Assembly (NCBI RefSeq): GCF_014839805.1
Contig: NC_051138.1
Coordinates: forward strand, 16,644,020 to 16,708,019
Direction of reading: 5' to 3'
From: Manduca sexta
Lineage: Eukaryota; Arthropoda; Insecta; Lepidoptera; Sphingidae
DNA length: 64,000 bases
Part shown: in pieces, positions 23,464-36,300 of the stretch
Numbering within the stretch: the first letter of the stretch is position 1
How the letters are laid out: each line of letters opens with the position of its first letter
Translations under genes and position numbers: made by a program
Notes under the pieces: model-generated
Databases searched by the model: none
What the model was told of the DNA's origin: nothing
Seen by the model: the letters and a program-made list of their open reading frames with translations, nothing else

Positions 23464-25830
23464 ATGACTCTGTATCATTTTGGCAATTGTTTGGCTTTGG
23501 TGTACGCCCCGTATCATATGGCGTACAAATACTCTGGCATGTTAGTTTGTCCATTTGTTTAAAGGTTATATTTTGCTTTGAAGTCATTTGTCTATCAAAT
23601 ATCTTATATTATTTCAGATCTGAGTATGCGACGTTTTCAAAATGCGTTTATGCGGGTGGTCTATACATTTTCACTCAGCTGTGCAAAATGTTACTTCTAG
23701 CCACTTTCTTTCCTGATTCAGATAGCAGTCATATAACTGGAGAATACAATGTTGTTTTGGTAAGATATACTTCGTTTTTTTATTCTATTGAATAGCTAGA
23801 GGGGTATGTCATTCGCCTTAGCAGCAGCTCCATAGTAACAATATCACCTACAATATTGATTTATAAAGTGCTATGTGATATGCTGGATTAGTTTCCCGGA
23901 GATAAGTACTAGAAATTGTGTCTTACAATTCTCAATAATTACAATAATATTTTGTATTTCAGAAAGAACTTGTGATAAACTCTTTTTATTTCAAAGTTTT
24001 AAGCCATCATCATACTAAACCTTAAAGAATTAGACACATGTAAGACACCAAAAATAAACCTTGTTTCAGTATATTAGATTGTAGAAAATAGTTATTTTTA
24101 GAGCTAACCTCTTGGAGAATTATAAAGAGTTCAAACTGCATTTTGTGATAGATGTATTATCAGTGTATTCGATTTTTGTTCAGACTGCCACAATGGTGTA
24201 GTCATATGGGCTTCGAATGCCAGATTGGGCAAAATGTTATTTGTGTTTTTCTACTTAATATCAGCTTGGAATCTAGAATTTGTGTCTGATATGGCGATAG
24301 GCTCTTCCACTTTCATTATGGGTTAGATTACACAGGTGAAAAGTGGGTGCCCTAATTGTAGCTCTGTCTACCCTTTGTGGGATAAAGGTGTAATGTGTGA
24401 GTGTCCATTTTAAATAATTTTTATTTCGGGTTTCTGAGAAAATTAAGGCAAATACTTTGAAATAATAATCATACAAAACAGGTATAGACATCAAATTGCC
24501 AGTGGTAGTAACAATTATGTTTATACATATAATGCTTTACACGATTTGATGCGAATCTACTATCAATATTGATATTAAAATTGTCTAACGCTAATTGTTA
24601 TGATAAAGCTAGATGAAAGCCTTTTTAACTATTTTTTTTCATCTGTTTTATTTTATAATTTAATATCATTATCTTTAGTGGTATGCGAAGTACATATCCA
24701 GTAACAAATCCTCACAATTTCTTGAACTAAAATAAGTCCTGTGGTATTTTTTTTAATCACTAAATGTTTCTTGGATCTATATCATCTAAAAGGTTAGAAA
24801 GGTAAGAAAAGGTTCAGGGTTAGTATATTTTAAAATGTTAGAGAGGAACTTTTATTCTATAAAAATAAATGACTGGGATACTACATATTCCATATTATGT
24901 GAATCACTTGGTATATTTCTGTGGTGTCTGTTTACATCTAAAGTAATATAAACATTTCATAAAAAAAAATTATCTGCTGCCTGTTTCAGGAGCTACTGAA
25001 AGCAACCGTAGATTTGGCAGACTTGGTTGGTCTTTACTTTGCACTCAACTCGGTTCCAGGCAAAGGACATGCAAAAATCTTCACAGCCGCCATTGGGTGG
25101 GCCAGTGCTGAAGTCAGTATATTCTGAAACCTACTTATATAATATAAAATTATTATGACAGTGGTACAAAAATTTTACTTACATTTTTATCTCCAAATTT
25201 ATTTTGGAATTCATAAAAAATACCTTAATACTTACTGCATCATGTTTTATTATGTTTTAACTTACTTTTTGTAGTTTTTATTCACCAAGATCTAAAGCGA
25301 CTGTAAAACTATTTATAGTGTTGTAACAAAAATATAATTTTGCTGGTATGTTGCACACAAAACATGTCACAGGCAAATAACAGTGTTCAGAACTGAAATA
25401 TAACATTTAAAAAAGAATAGAATCTTATATAACCATTAAAAATCAACTGCATATTAAATAAACAACTTCTTGTATATTTCAGGTTGTGGTAACACGAAGT
25501 GTACTCCTGTGGGTTGGGGCTCGAGGCTCAGAATTCGATTGGCGTTACGTTCGTGCCTGCGCTGAGTCTAACGTAGCTTTGCTCGAACATGCCGCCACTG
25601 CAGCCCTCGTCTGGCTCTGGACTCGGAGTGATCTACCCCGAAAGCACTCCCCCATGGTCGTAACGCTGCTTGCGCTGACACCATACAGAGCATTGATGGA
25701 GGAAGCAATTGGAGCAGTCCTCCACCTCAGTGCATGGGCTTTGCTGGCTGTAAGAGCAATACACGCTTTTGCAGTGGGGCTCACAGCATTAGCAATGTAT
25801 GCCGTATTGGCACAACAAATAGGAATATAA
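23464..25830 (+). CDS. TMEM147: transmembrane protein 147 (BOS-complex subunit), 4 exons
   Basis: Coding exons 23464-23540, 23618-23759, 24990-25112 and 25483-25830 join in frame with GT-AG introns to 229 codons; the human protein has 224. The start [18 protein letters not shown] matches the highly conserved TMEM147 N-terminus. Further family blocks are [13 protein letters not shown] (exon 2), [10 protein letters not shown] and AAIGWASAE (exon 3), and [12 protein letters not shown] (exon 4). The protein is almost entirely hydrophobic, as expected of the seven-pass family. In animals TMEM147 is an ER membrane protein that binds nicalin and NOMO in the BOS complex of the multipass translocon and helps insert multi-spanning membrane proteins. 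Intron 1 is only 77 bp. Intron 2 carries a SINE (24180-24405). No frameshift or stop is seen, so the gene looks functional. The C-terminus is a little longer than in mammals. Confidence 0.96.
24180..24405 (+). mobile_element. degenerate tRNA-derived SINE (family 1) in TMEM147 intron 2
   Basis: Starts near CCACAATGGTGTAGTC (A-box region), has an eroded B box near TTCGAATGCC, then GATATGGCGATAGGCTC, AAAAGTGGGTGCCCTAA and TGGGATAAAGGTGTAATG. These are the same blocks, in sense orientation, as in the SINEs at 35302 and 39358. The divergence shows an old insertion. Confidence 0.75.
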
Positions 25831-26277
25831 CTGTGTATTTTGCCAGTGTTTGCATTTACTTTATATTTATTTGTTATTAGTAATTTATACAACTGTGTGA
25901 ATGTTATTAATGTGGTTACTTTCCAACAATATACTGTACTGTAAACAATCGAGAATATGTTTGTAAAAGTGTGAGTAGCACCAAGTCTACAGTCAAATAT
26001 TTCTCCGTAATTCAGCTGCACTCCGCCCTTTTTCTATACGGGACTAAAAACGTCATGCAGTTAAAGTGCATTGGGCCACAACGTAAACTCATTTACATTT
26101 TAAAATGTCGACAAAGTAATTTTCATGTATCTATCAGATAAAATTTATTCATAAGATAAAGTACAACACTAACCAATTTTAAAATTATAATTTTATGTAT
26201 AAAGTTGCCTATTTCACTTTTATAATCGAGTAAGTAATCATTTATTTGATGAATAATTTTTATCTGACCAACGGTAT

Positions 26278-26283
26278 AATAAA
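26278..26283 (+). terminator. possible TMEM147 poly(A) signal
   Basis: First good AATAAA on the + strand downstream of the TMEM147 stop, about 450 bp after it, in AT-rich DNA where such hexamers also arise by chance. Confidence 0.3.
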
Positions 26284-26514
26284 AAGAATTCACAACTAAC
26301 GAATTATTTTTTTTAAGTCATATTTTTATAAGATCAGCATACACTCGAGTGATCTTCGTAAAAGTTTCTTAAGTTTTAGTGAAATTTTTAACGACAGGGA
26401 GGATACTTGCAAAGGTTCAGCAGGCCGTCGATCGCTACAAAGGGACACTCGTGTAGCTAAAAGCGGTCCTGGATGACACATTACAGGTCATTTTATTTTT
26501 TAATATCAATAACT

Positions 26515-26797
26515 ACTAACGAACGAATAAAGTTACGCAACAATCATATACTTACTTATGACGGAATTTTTCCACTTAAAAAGCGTTGAAAATATATTTT
26601 AAAAAAAAATCCCCGGCCGAATGTGTCCGCATGACTGAACGCGATAAATTTAAAAACTATGCAACAGATTTCGATGAAATTTGATATAGAGTTAATGATT
26701 TTAACTCGTAGGGATAGCCTACTTTCTATCCCGGGAAAATATATAGCGGGATCCTGGAACATCCCCTCACGCGCGCGAAACCGCGAGCAAAAGCTAG
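26515..26797 (+). mobile_element. 3' half of a diverged Helitron
   Basis: Blocks AATAAAGTTACGCAACAATC, ACTATGCAACAGATTTCGAT, TATCCCGGGAAAATATATAG and a GC segment (CGCGCGCGAAACCGCGAGC) precede AAAAGCTAG at the end. It is a 5'-truncated copy of an older subfamily. Confidence 0.7.
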
Positions 26798-26799
26798 TT

Positions 26800-26931
26800 A
26801 TAAAAAGACCAGTAGTTAGTAATAGTGTCGTGTGCTCACGGCATTTTACTGATGACTGTTTTATTTACACGAAAAACCGTCGGCATCCAGTAGGTAAGCT
26901 CGACAGCAGGTCTACATTCAATTTCTCTGCT
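26800..26931 (+). pseudogene. C-terminal half of a THAP domain (fragment)
   Basis: The frame starting directly after the Helitron end reads RPVVSNSVVCSRHFTDDCF, the VCSxHF-x4-F signature of the second half of a THAP zinc finger (the last Cys and His of C2CH plus the following Phe). The N-terminal half (C-x4-C, FHxFP, W) is not upstream; the Helitron sits there instead. GTAAGC follows CCAGTAG at 26893, so it may once have been an exon. THAP domains occur in host DNA-binding proteins and in P-type transposases. The match to the family is fair; its intactness is doubtful. Confidence 0.5.
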
Positions 26932-27556
26932 GATGATATACACACATATGCAGTAGCGGCCTTAACTCGTGCAAGTCTCGGGCCGAAAATGTTTGCAGGG
27001 CCTTTTTATATTTGTACCCCTTGCTAGTGCCTGCGCTAGTCCCGAGGCGGGAGCAAAATATTAAAAAGGTACCCGGTTCAACAATTTTGTAGATAAATCT
27101 CTTCAGATGGTAAACAGACTAGTGGCAAAAAAAGCCCTCAGTTGAACAACGCGCGAGGTAATCGTAATCAGAGACCAATAAACTAGATCGTAATCAATGA
27201 CTAAATATAAAGAGGACAGGCCTCAAAAGTTAGCTATATGAATAAGTTATATTTATGTTAGGGAAATCGACGCAGAATTGTCAATATATATGTCTATCTC
27301 TTTTACTCAAAGCTTATTTGGAACGCAACAAAAAAAAGACAAAAATAATTGCTTTCTTCGCATATGGCACTATTTCGTTTACTTCAACACACTGGGACCG
27401 CCTTGCGGCAGAAACGCCATTTTATGCTGGCCAGTCGGCAAGTACATGTAGTGTCAGACGATGTAAACAAATCTTCATAAATATTGAATTTAAAGTAATA
27501 TAATCATATTCTCAATTGTTCAGTGTGTTTATTAGTGTATTTGTTAAGTTTCGAAA

Positions 27557-27631
27557 ATGACTCAGTGTTGTGTGAAAGGATGCAAATCGAATTCACGCAA
27601 GAAAGACCCCGAAATATATTTTCATGGGTTG
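27557..27631 (+). CDS. first exon of a THAP-domain protein (partial)
   Basis: ATG in the context CGAAAATGAC opens MTQCCVKGCKSNSRKKDP, then EIYFHGL, and meets a donor GTAACT at 27632 (an alternative GTTGGT lies four bases earlier). The C-x4-C spacing (CVKGC) near the start and the FH some 15 residues later are the opening of a THAP zinc finger, a DNA-binding fold of about 80-90 residues normally beginning at the initiator Met. TCAGTGTG at 27521 could serve as an initiator. I find no second exon with the expected FP/W and CxxH parts downstream; the only such piece lies upstream, at 26800. It is either a gene with a distant second exon or a relic. Confidence 0.5.
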
Positions 27632-27639
27632 GTAACTGT

Positions 27640-30395
27640 TTTTACCGAAAATTAGCAAATATCTTTGTATAATTACTTTTGGATGTGTTTTATCAATTAA
27701 AATGATATGTGGATCTGGTTTGTTAAGCTTTGGACCCTTTTAGGCGTGATTTATACACATTAAAATCATTATGTTTGTTTACACACGAGCTTAGGGATGG
27801 GTGGGTGGATTTGTTTAGAAATTATTGATATCGATATTTTAACAGACGCCCGTTTATCAGTTACGGTTTTTGTCTTTGGAAAGAATGTTAGAGCACACAT
27901 CAATATTGTATTATTCAGAAGGACAAACTAAGTGAAATTAGAATATTTTTTAAGATAACCAAAAAATTTAAAAACCAAGGCAAAATGAATTGAGAATATT
28001 GAGCGACGTGATTGGAATCCTACACCAAATACATATTTCTTTACATTTTGAGAAGATATGCATAAACCACACGTTTAATTAACGCGAGTAAAGATAACTG
28101 TTTTCCAACAATATTCCCGATAAGTAAAATAGTACTTAATGATTATTATACTTCACCTAATAGTAATATTACTTTAATATATTGCTATGAATAAAATTAG
28201 AATTGTTACATAAAAGAATAGATAAACATAAAAGAAACAACATAAAGATGAAATGTAAGATATATTTTTACAATTGGCGGTCTTATGTTTCGAGCAACCT
28301 TTGCATGCACGGAAATAGATACATAATCATATTGTTGTTATTGCAAATAATTATTATAATTGATTATCTTAACCACCATTTTACGGTCATTGATTTTAGT
28401 TTGCTGAACCATAGTTATGTTTCTCGATCAAAGAGCACAATAATAAAATAAAATAAAACCAACCAAATAATTGCTGGCTACGCTATCTTATTCCATTTAT
28501 CATGTATTAAATAAATATCTTAATCTGTAACTTAAATTTTTAGCAAGGAATAGTGCAACATACAAATATAGATCAAACACAACTGGATGTTTGTCACAAC
28601 AGGTACTGCTTTGTTTAACAATTGTTACTTATAAATCAGTTTCAGTTTGTTTGTTTACATTATGATTTGTTATATTTATATTATGGTAGTTCCTAACCCC
28701 TTTCGTATTTGATCTTTTTGGGGCTTGTTTGTCTCTCTTAATTCTTCGATGTCGATACAAAATTTTCGGTACTAGCATATCACTATTGTAAGGGGCGGAG
28801 TCGGCACCATTTTGTTCATGAAATGTGCCGCATGTCACGTGACCATATTACCCATCCTCTATACTTCTTTTATCATTGATCGTAATGCAGTACCCTGCTT
28901 CCTCAAACTTCAGTGTACCTAGTAAGGAGGGGCGAGCTACGTATCAAATAGCCAAAGAGAATTTTATAACCACTACGTTAAAATAGTGCAAATAGCGGTC
29001 CTTGCCTTCCTTCGACAATATCTCGAATCACAAGAAAAACTTTTTATGGTGATAAAGTATAAATTTTATAGTGAACTTATTCGGAAAAAAAACCTCAGGT
29101 ACTTGACAGAATTCTTGATTTATAATGTCGTGATATTTTGAATTCAACATTTTATATAATTTTGTAATTGTGTTTATATTCCATGGTATATATAATTTAG
29201 GTAATTTATAATACCATGGTATCGCTTTAGTTATTATTCTGAGCTAGCAACTCTGGTCATCTGTCAAATTTGTAATAAAATCTAAACAGTGTTTCCAGTT
29301 TGATAGATTTTCCCCCGTGTTTTGGTAAATGGCCTAATCTTGTATAGTTGATTTTATTTATTATGGATGGAGAATAGAGTACCGGACTCATTTTTGTTCT
29401 TTACTATTATCAAATATTTACATAATATAAATTATAACACAGAAGGAATTATTAAAATCCGGTACAAAATCAACAAATTATAAGTCTTTAAATTTCAACG
29501 GAAAGGGTAATTAACAAGACACAGAAAAGAGACGAAATACCCACATGTGACATCATCGGGAATTACGGCGCGTGCGAAAGACAGAGATGAAGCGATATCC
29601 CCACATCGCGCCCACTTCTGCACATTACAATATTTGAAATATAAATTACTCGCTCATTTTTAACCAATTTTTATGCAGTTTTCGCAGGAGTGCTTCTTTT
29701 TCGTATTATTAATCATTACATATAGAATAATGTACAAAATCAAGCATAGGCCGGTCCCCTATTGGAGAAAGTTATTGTAAAAACTAACTTGTGGTACTAG
29801 ATGCTTTACTTTATATTTTAGAGGAAATGCAATCATCTTTGTAATACTTAAATATTATTTAATTTACTTTACTCATTGTTCCACTACCGATAGCATGGAT
29901 TATAATTTTCGACGATATTGATACAAGGGGATTCTATAAATAAAGGGGTTAGTTCTACATCGGTGATTACCTAGTATTTGTCTCTGTCGGACTCTGCGTG
30001 CCTAGATGATTTTTCAAATACTTACATAAAATGCTAATTTTATACTGTTTCTCTCTATAACAGTTACATTTAAGATCTTTGAAAGAATTATAGGGAAATT
30101 CTAAAATAATCTAGAGTAAAACAAAACTCGTAAAGCAGAAACACTGGTTCAACTTTCAAAATCAAAATGGCGATTACTTACACAATAATAATTCCTTACC
30201 ACACCAAAATCCGAATAGTCTAATAGTGTGCCAAGTGTTTTTGTTGACGCGCAAAGAGTACAATACAATATATATTGACGCGTTTGTATACTAAGTAAAA
30301 AAATAAATACTAAGTATGTGTTGTTTTTTTTAATGAAACGATAAAAATGTATATTTCATGACAAGTTATTTTGCATAGTTGGGCAAGGTTACGCG
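27640..30395. other. non-coding between THAP exon and receptor-like gene
   Basis: AT-rich, with a GC-richer stretch near 28790-28850 (GGGGCGGAGTCGGCACCATT) and another near 29560-29620. No exon is supported. The 30200-30395 part should hold the promoter of the next gene, but I see no convincing TATA box. Confidence 0.5.
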
Positions 30396-33300
30396 ATGTT
30401 AGCGGTCGTGTTTATGCTGTGTTTGTTGAGAGTGGGCATCGCTTACGAATTAAAATGTAGCGAGAAAAATGTTGCGAGCGCGACAATGCGCCCGTCGGAG
30501 GACGGCATTCCGGGTCGATACAAAACGCAAGTGTGCGTCGAAAAAAAGCCGAATGTGATCGAGTGGGGTCTCGACCTTACGTTCAAGGCCGAAAAATACT
30601 GCATCAACAAACATCACGGCTTTCATCCTGGGAAGCCACACTCCATGTTTAAAGGAAACGTCAGCAATCTAATGGAGGAGTTGAACTGCACATACGTAAG
30701 TAATATCTTTTGCCACTATGAGCTCCGGACATTCACACATCAGAGCGCACATTAGGTCATGATTTCTAACATCTATATAACTTGCTGGTTCATGCGCTGC
30801 CAGGCACAAATGAACAGAGTTTTTGTATAATGTATATCATAATGTAAGGTAACAAATTGTTCTGCTATATTTATGAACTACATCAATCAACATCTACAAC
30901 TAATTTTTATTTAGCAATAAATAGTATTGGATTAACATGCTTGGAAGCCATTGTTGATGTACTATGAAACTACACTATGAAATTTGTGTAATAAACATGC
31001 TTAAGAAAACATCTTATTAAATAATAAAATAGAAACCAACTTTAACATCATAGTTTAAAGTGATATATCAGTTACAATAACCAAATAGCAAATGGGCAAC
31101 TGCATCTCTTCATGAAAGTCAATGTCAAGATACTGGTGCCACAACTTAAAATGAAGCAACGATTGTAATTTATCAGTTGTAACAACTCATTGTTGTATAT
31201 CGTCGGCTAAGAGTGCTGAGCTGCTAACTCCATAATAGACAATTAGTAACAGGATAAAAAAAACTGAATTATTATTTTATTTCTTACAACATCTAAAGAA
31301 TGAAGATCCCGTTGGTAGATATTTCTTTAAGTTTTATATATTTGCACAAAACAACTATGAACTATCAAATGATTTAGAATTATTACAGAAAAATGGAGTT
31401 AGCCATTTTTCGTTTTTAGAAAAAATAGGTTTATATTGCTATTAAATTGGAGTTAGCATTTTATCACATTAAATAAATAATCTTAAATTTTAAGTAGAAT
31501 TGGTTTATAAAAAAATATATATTAAACACATGCATATTACTATTAGTACCTATTCAATAATTATGATTAGCAGTGAAATGAAATTTTCATAAAAGTCAAA
31601 AATTGGATGGGAACGTCTGCTTTATCACCTGCAAGTCGTTATAAGTATTCGACGATAAATATTGCACATCGACATTTGGATACACAAAACACTAAGAATC
31701 CCGTGTTTATTACGTGCTGTTAAAATATTTAGGTGTTGTCTTTTGATTAGAGAAAATAAAAAAAAAAGAAAATGTTTTTAACATGATTACATAATTTGGT
31801 AAGTAAGTCGTCATGTAGCGTAGATATTAAACACTATTCATTATACATATAATTGCTAAAATAACATTTAAATGAAAACTTTTAATCATGTAAATTCTCA
31901 AAATTCTCATCATCATCAGCCTATATCTTTGTCCACTGATATACATAGGCCTCCCCAAATATGCGCCATTTTACCCTGTCTTCGGGCTGTCGCATCCAGT
32001 TCTTGTCAGCAACCTTTTGTAGATCGTCACTCCACCTTGCTTGAAGGCGTCCTACAAATATGTTTGCCGCGTCTTGGTCTCCACTCAAGAACACGTTTAC
32101 CCCATCAGTTATTGGTTCTTTGACAAATGTGCCCTGCCCACTGCTACTTTAGTTTGCGAATCCTGTCTGCTGTGTCGGTGACATTGGTTCCCCGACGGAT
32201 GACTTCGTTATGAAGCTTATCCTTCAGAAAAACTCCAAACATAGCACGTTCCATAGCTCGCTGAGCGACCCTGGACTGGTGGACCAGCTACTTTGAACAT
32301 TCACGTTTCGGCACCGTAGGTTATGACAGGTAGGACGCATTGGGCGAAAACCTTAATTTTCAGACATTGCGGTAGAAACCACGAGAAAACCCGACGTAGT
32401 TTACCAAATGCGGCCCAGCCCAGCTGGAATCTCCTTTTAACCTCCTTCTCAAAACTGTTTGTTCCTAATTGCAGAATCTGCCCATGGGAACATTATTCGG
32501 AAATAACTTTGAGAAGGTGGCCATTGAAAACGATATAACGCTCCTTGATCATAACTTTTGTCTTATCAAGATTCATTGTTAGACTTACTCGCTGTGAGGC
32601 TGATGCTAGGCTGAACACAGCATCTGTTGCAGCTCTTCCAGTGTTTCTGCCATTATCACTATGTCGTCTGCGAATTGCAAGTGCGAGATGTAATCACCAT
32701 TTATATTAATGGCCATACCTGTTCAGTCCAGAGTTATGAACAAATCCTACAGTACGCTTTTGAACAGTTTTGGGGATATGCCATCCCCCTGTCTCGCGAA
32801 TTAAATATCTTTGCTCTCAAAGAGTTCAATATCACTGTCACTATCGGCCATATTATTTACTAGTTTATCAGTGTAATCGTCTACGTCGTGTTAAATTCTT
32901 AGATATTTATTCTCGTATTTGATTGCATGATCGCAAACCTATTTCCATTCTTCAGCCCGGTAATATTTACTTTTCAATGAATATTGTTTTACTGTAATCT
33001 AATTCATATCCTCGTTTCTAGCGGCTACATAGACTTTCAGTCGAGACCACATATTTTAATTTGGATTAAAATCCGGTTGATAAGGTGGCAGTCACAACAT
33101 AGTGTGCCCGTGTTCAGCAAGTAACTTGTCCACTGAAAATTCTGTGAACCTCTGTGTTTCAGTACCGAATTCGTTTAATATATTTTTCAAAGTTCTCCTT
33201 AAATTTCCAGTGGCATTTGCCACTCGTTCTTGTTGCTTTTTACGATAATTATTTACATTTTAATCCTTATTTTTTTTTAATCTGTCGGCTTAGGTTACAA

Positions 33301-36300
33301 AATATGTATAAACATTATAAAAAATTTCGAGTGACTGACTTCGTAAAGGATTCCCTCGTTTTTTATGGATGCCATCGTACTTTTGAAAGTTGGGTCTCTT
33401 ATTTTGATTAAAATAAAGAGAACTATCACTGGCTACAGAAATACTTTCCCAAAGATTTCACCAACAATCAATCAATGTGCAATGTTTATCGGTGGATATA
33501 GCGATATAAAATACCCAAAATTTCCTGATTTATTTGTAAATTTAATATTTATATATTTACATCGCAGTATGACTCGGCTACCCTTTACTGTATTACTTGG
33601 CCACGCAAATTTTCTCTCTTAACCGTGGATACCAACTATATATAATTCATGATATAAATAACATAAGTATTACCTATGTTTTTTGAGTTAAAACATGTAA
33701 AAAAGTGTTATTAAAGCATAGAAGGGTATTGAATTGCAAAAAATAATTATGTCTAACTCCTTTAACATGACTTATTTCTAAGAAATAAAACGGGCTAACT
33801 CCCAATCCTAGCAAGGGGATGCCAAATTTTAAGCTTTTATGTATTAACACAATTCAAAAGACAAATAAACATAGAAAAATTGAAAAACAAGAATCACCAT
33901 TGTTCAAAAATATCACACACGAAGTAAAATTGTAGTTCTTCTTCATATAGGAGTTATGATGCCATGCCGCGGGAATTTGAGCTGCACATTTGCCCACAAA
34001 ATGGCGCCAAATGAGGGAGTTAGCAAGTTTTACGCGGTTTAATTTCACATCCAAGGAGTTGTCAGATATTATTGAGACTGAAAAAGTGACATTGTCGTGT
34101 GTTAGAGGCACTTGGTATGTTTTACGATTTTATAGAGTTTTGCTCGCTCTATCTGATGGTATCAAAACCTCATTTTCGGTAAAAATGGAGTTAGCAGCTC
34201 AGCACTCTTAGCCGACGATATGTTCACTAAACCAGTATATTATTTTTATTGTAATGTGACAAGCCATACGGATATAATATTAAGCATTTTATTACATGTA
34301 CATATGTATACATTAAGTATTATACTTCAATATACCTATTAGATAATTTTATTTACTGAGAGATGTTTTATCTCAAATATCAGATGATTGTGGTGTTATA
34401 ATTATTGACTAGTAGGGAATTCGATTTTCATTGTCTTGTGGGTCTCAGTATACATTGATTTTAATAATGCAATGTAGAATTGCAATTGACATAATAGTAT
34501 GTGACACCACCGTCACCCACATTACAATCTGCAAAAATGTTTTAGACAATATTCAGATAAAATTATGTCAGTTGATTTTTAGTTTCATAAATTGCTGAAA
34601 TAATGATGCCATGGTCAATGGGATCTGCTCCTGTAAAATGCTCCGAAGCAGCATAATTTCAAACTATACCTCCCACTCCCCATTCATTTATTTATTTATT
34701 TATCACAAATTAATGTAAGTTTACAGTACTGACACCAAAACACTTACATTTTCATTAACAAAACAAAATTTAACAAATATAAACTCTATAAAACAAAGGA
34801 TATCATTCTATATATCATTTCATCTAGTTGATTTTGTGCAGTAGACAAAACAAATGCAAAATCATTTCTGTGAAACCTTATACAACTATATCAACAAGGC
34901 AACTATCTCAATAATCTGATTAAAATAAATTATTTGTTTTAGGATACTACTATGCTATGCAAAAGCGGTATGTCAGGGAACCCTTATTTCGAGATAATTG
35001 AAGTTTTGTAAATATAGTTTTATAGTTTTGTGTGTAAAACTGAGATAGAGAAACTCTATTTTTTTAAGGTATCTGATGACATAAAAATGAAGATTTGTTT
35101 TTTTTTAGATACCGCTTTTGAGCTTAGCATGAGAGTATGCTGGTATAATCTTGTAGACTATAAGCATTTTCATCAGCATATTAAAAATATAGTTGAATGG
35201 AGCACCTCCTCCTCTTTTGATGTCAGTTAAAAAAAGATAAAATAATTATAGTAACAATTAATATAAAAATCATTTTTAATTTGACTAAGATATATTTTGT
35301 ACATACATAACATACATAACATCACGCATTTATCCCCGAAGGGGTATGCAGAGGCGCAACTAGGGCACCCACTTTTCGCCAAGTATGTTCCGGCCCATGA
35401 TGTGATAGGGGGCGAGCCTATCGCCATATCGGGCACAAATTCCAGACTCCGGGCTGATACTGAGTAGAAAAACCCAAATGTCACTTTGCCCGACCCGGGA
35501 TTCGAACCCAGGACCTCAGAGCGCTATTGTACCGGACATGCAATACAACTACGCCACTGAGGTATATTTTGTATACTTGTGCAATGTAAATTAATGACTA
35601 TTTAAAATAATACACATTTAGAACTTGATTTATACTTTACAAAATGTAATATTATGATAATGCAACTATTGTTTAGTAGGACTTTAGACATTATTGTCTT
35701 GTTTCATGCCTTCTGATTACTTTTTTGCATAGTCAGATTTTAGTGCATATATTTTCTTTATTTGATTTTTTGTGGTTTTCTAGTCTGATATAAAACTATA
35801 TGCAAACATTTGTTTGTTAAGTTCTTTAAAAACAGTTGAATTGAGACTCTCTTCCTTTTTTAAAGTTGGTTATAAATATTTGCCCATCTCACACTAAATA
35901 CAAATTGATAAACACCTCATTCTTCATCATTGAGTGGAATAGATTAATTAGTTTTATATACAGCACATAGGTACCTAATAAAACATGTTGATAGACATAA
36001 GGTTAATTGTCTTCACTGTCATAATCATCATCAGGAGACAAATATCTTGATTGTTCTATCTTCTTCTGTTGTTTTCAGCATTTTCATAGAATTATTTACA
36101 TAATACAATATGAGTATAAAAAAGAAGGAAACAGCAATGTGGACATAAAAAAAGGAAAGTTTATCTATTTGTGGTAATTTTAGATTATGCTTGTTCAGCA
36201 ATAATTTTTTTATTACTTGGTCTGATTTGAATAATTATTTTAGTATAGGTTCAGAGTAGTTCCGTTTTAATTTCATTTTTATAGGTCCTTGAACATCAAA

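Larger units (their letters stand above)
31200..34218 (-). mobile_element. 3-kb TA-flanked transposon (IS630/Tc1-mariner type) in intron 1
   Basis: The 37 bases at 31197-31233 (with ATATCGTCGGCTAAGAGTG) recur exactly inverted at 34185-34221. The ends are consistent with TA duplications (31198-31199 and 34219-34220). The subterminal word GGAGTTAGC or its complement occurs again near 31396, 31446 and 34013. Inside, the minus strand carries a DDE transposase relic, and a LINE relic (31905-32875) is nested in it. Perfect 37-bp termini with a decayed inside suggest recent mobility by a transposase supplied from another copy. Confidence 0.83.

Noticed and set aside
25545..26021. 158-codon minus-strand frame overlapping TMEM147 exon 4
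   Set aside because: It is the antisense shadow of a real, conserved exon and has no family resemblance of its own.
26659..27027. 122-codon plus frame read as one gene
   Set aside because: The first half is the Helitron 3' end. Only the short THAP-like part after 26800 is meaningful.
35227..35484. 85-codon minus frame
   Set aside because: It lies within the tRNA-derived SINE, which is non-coding.
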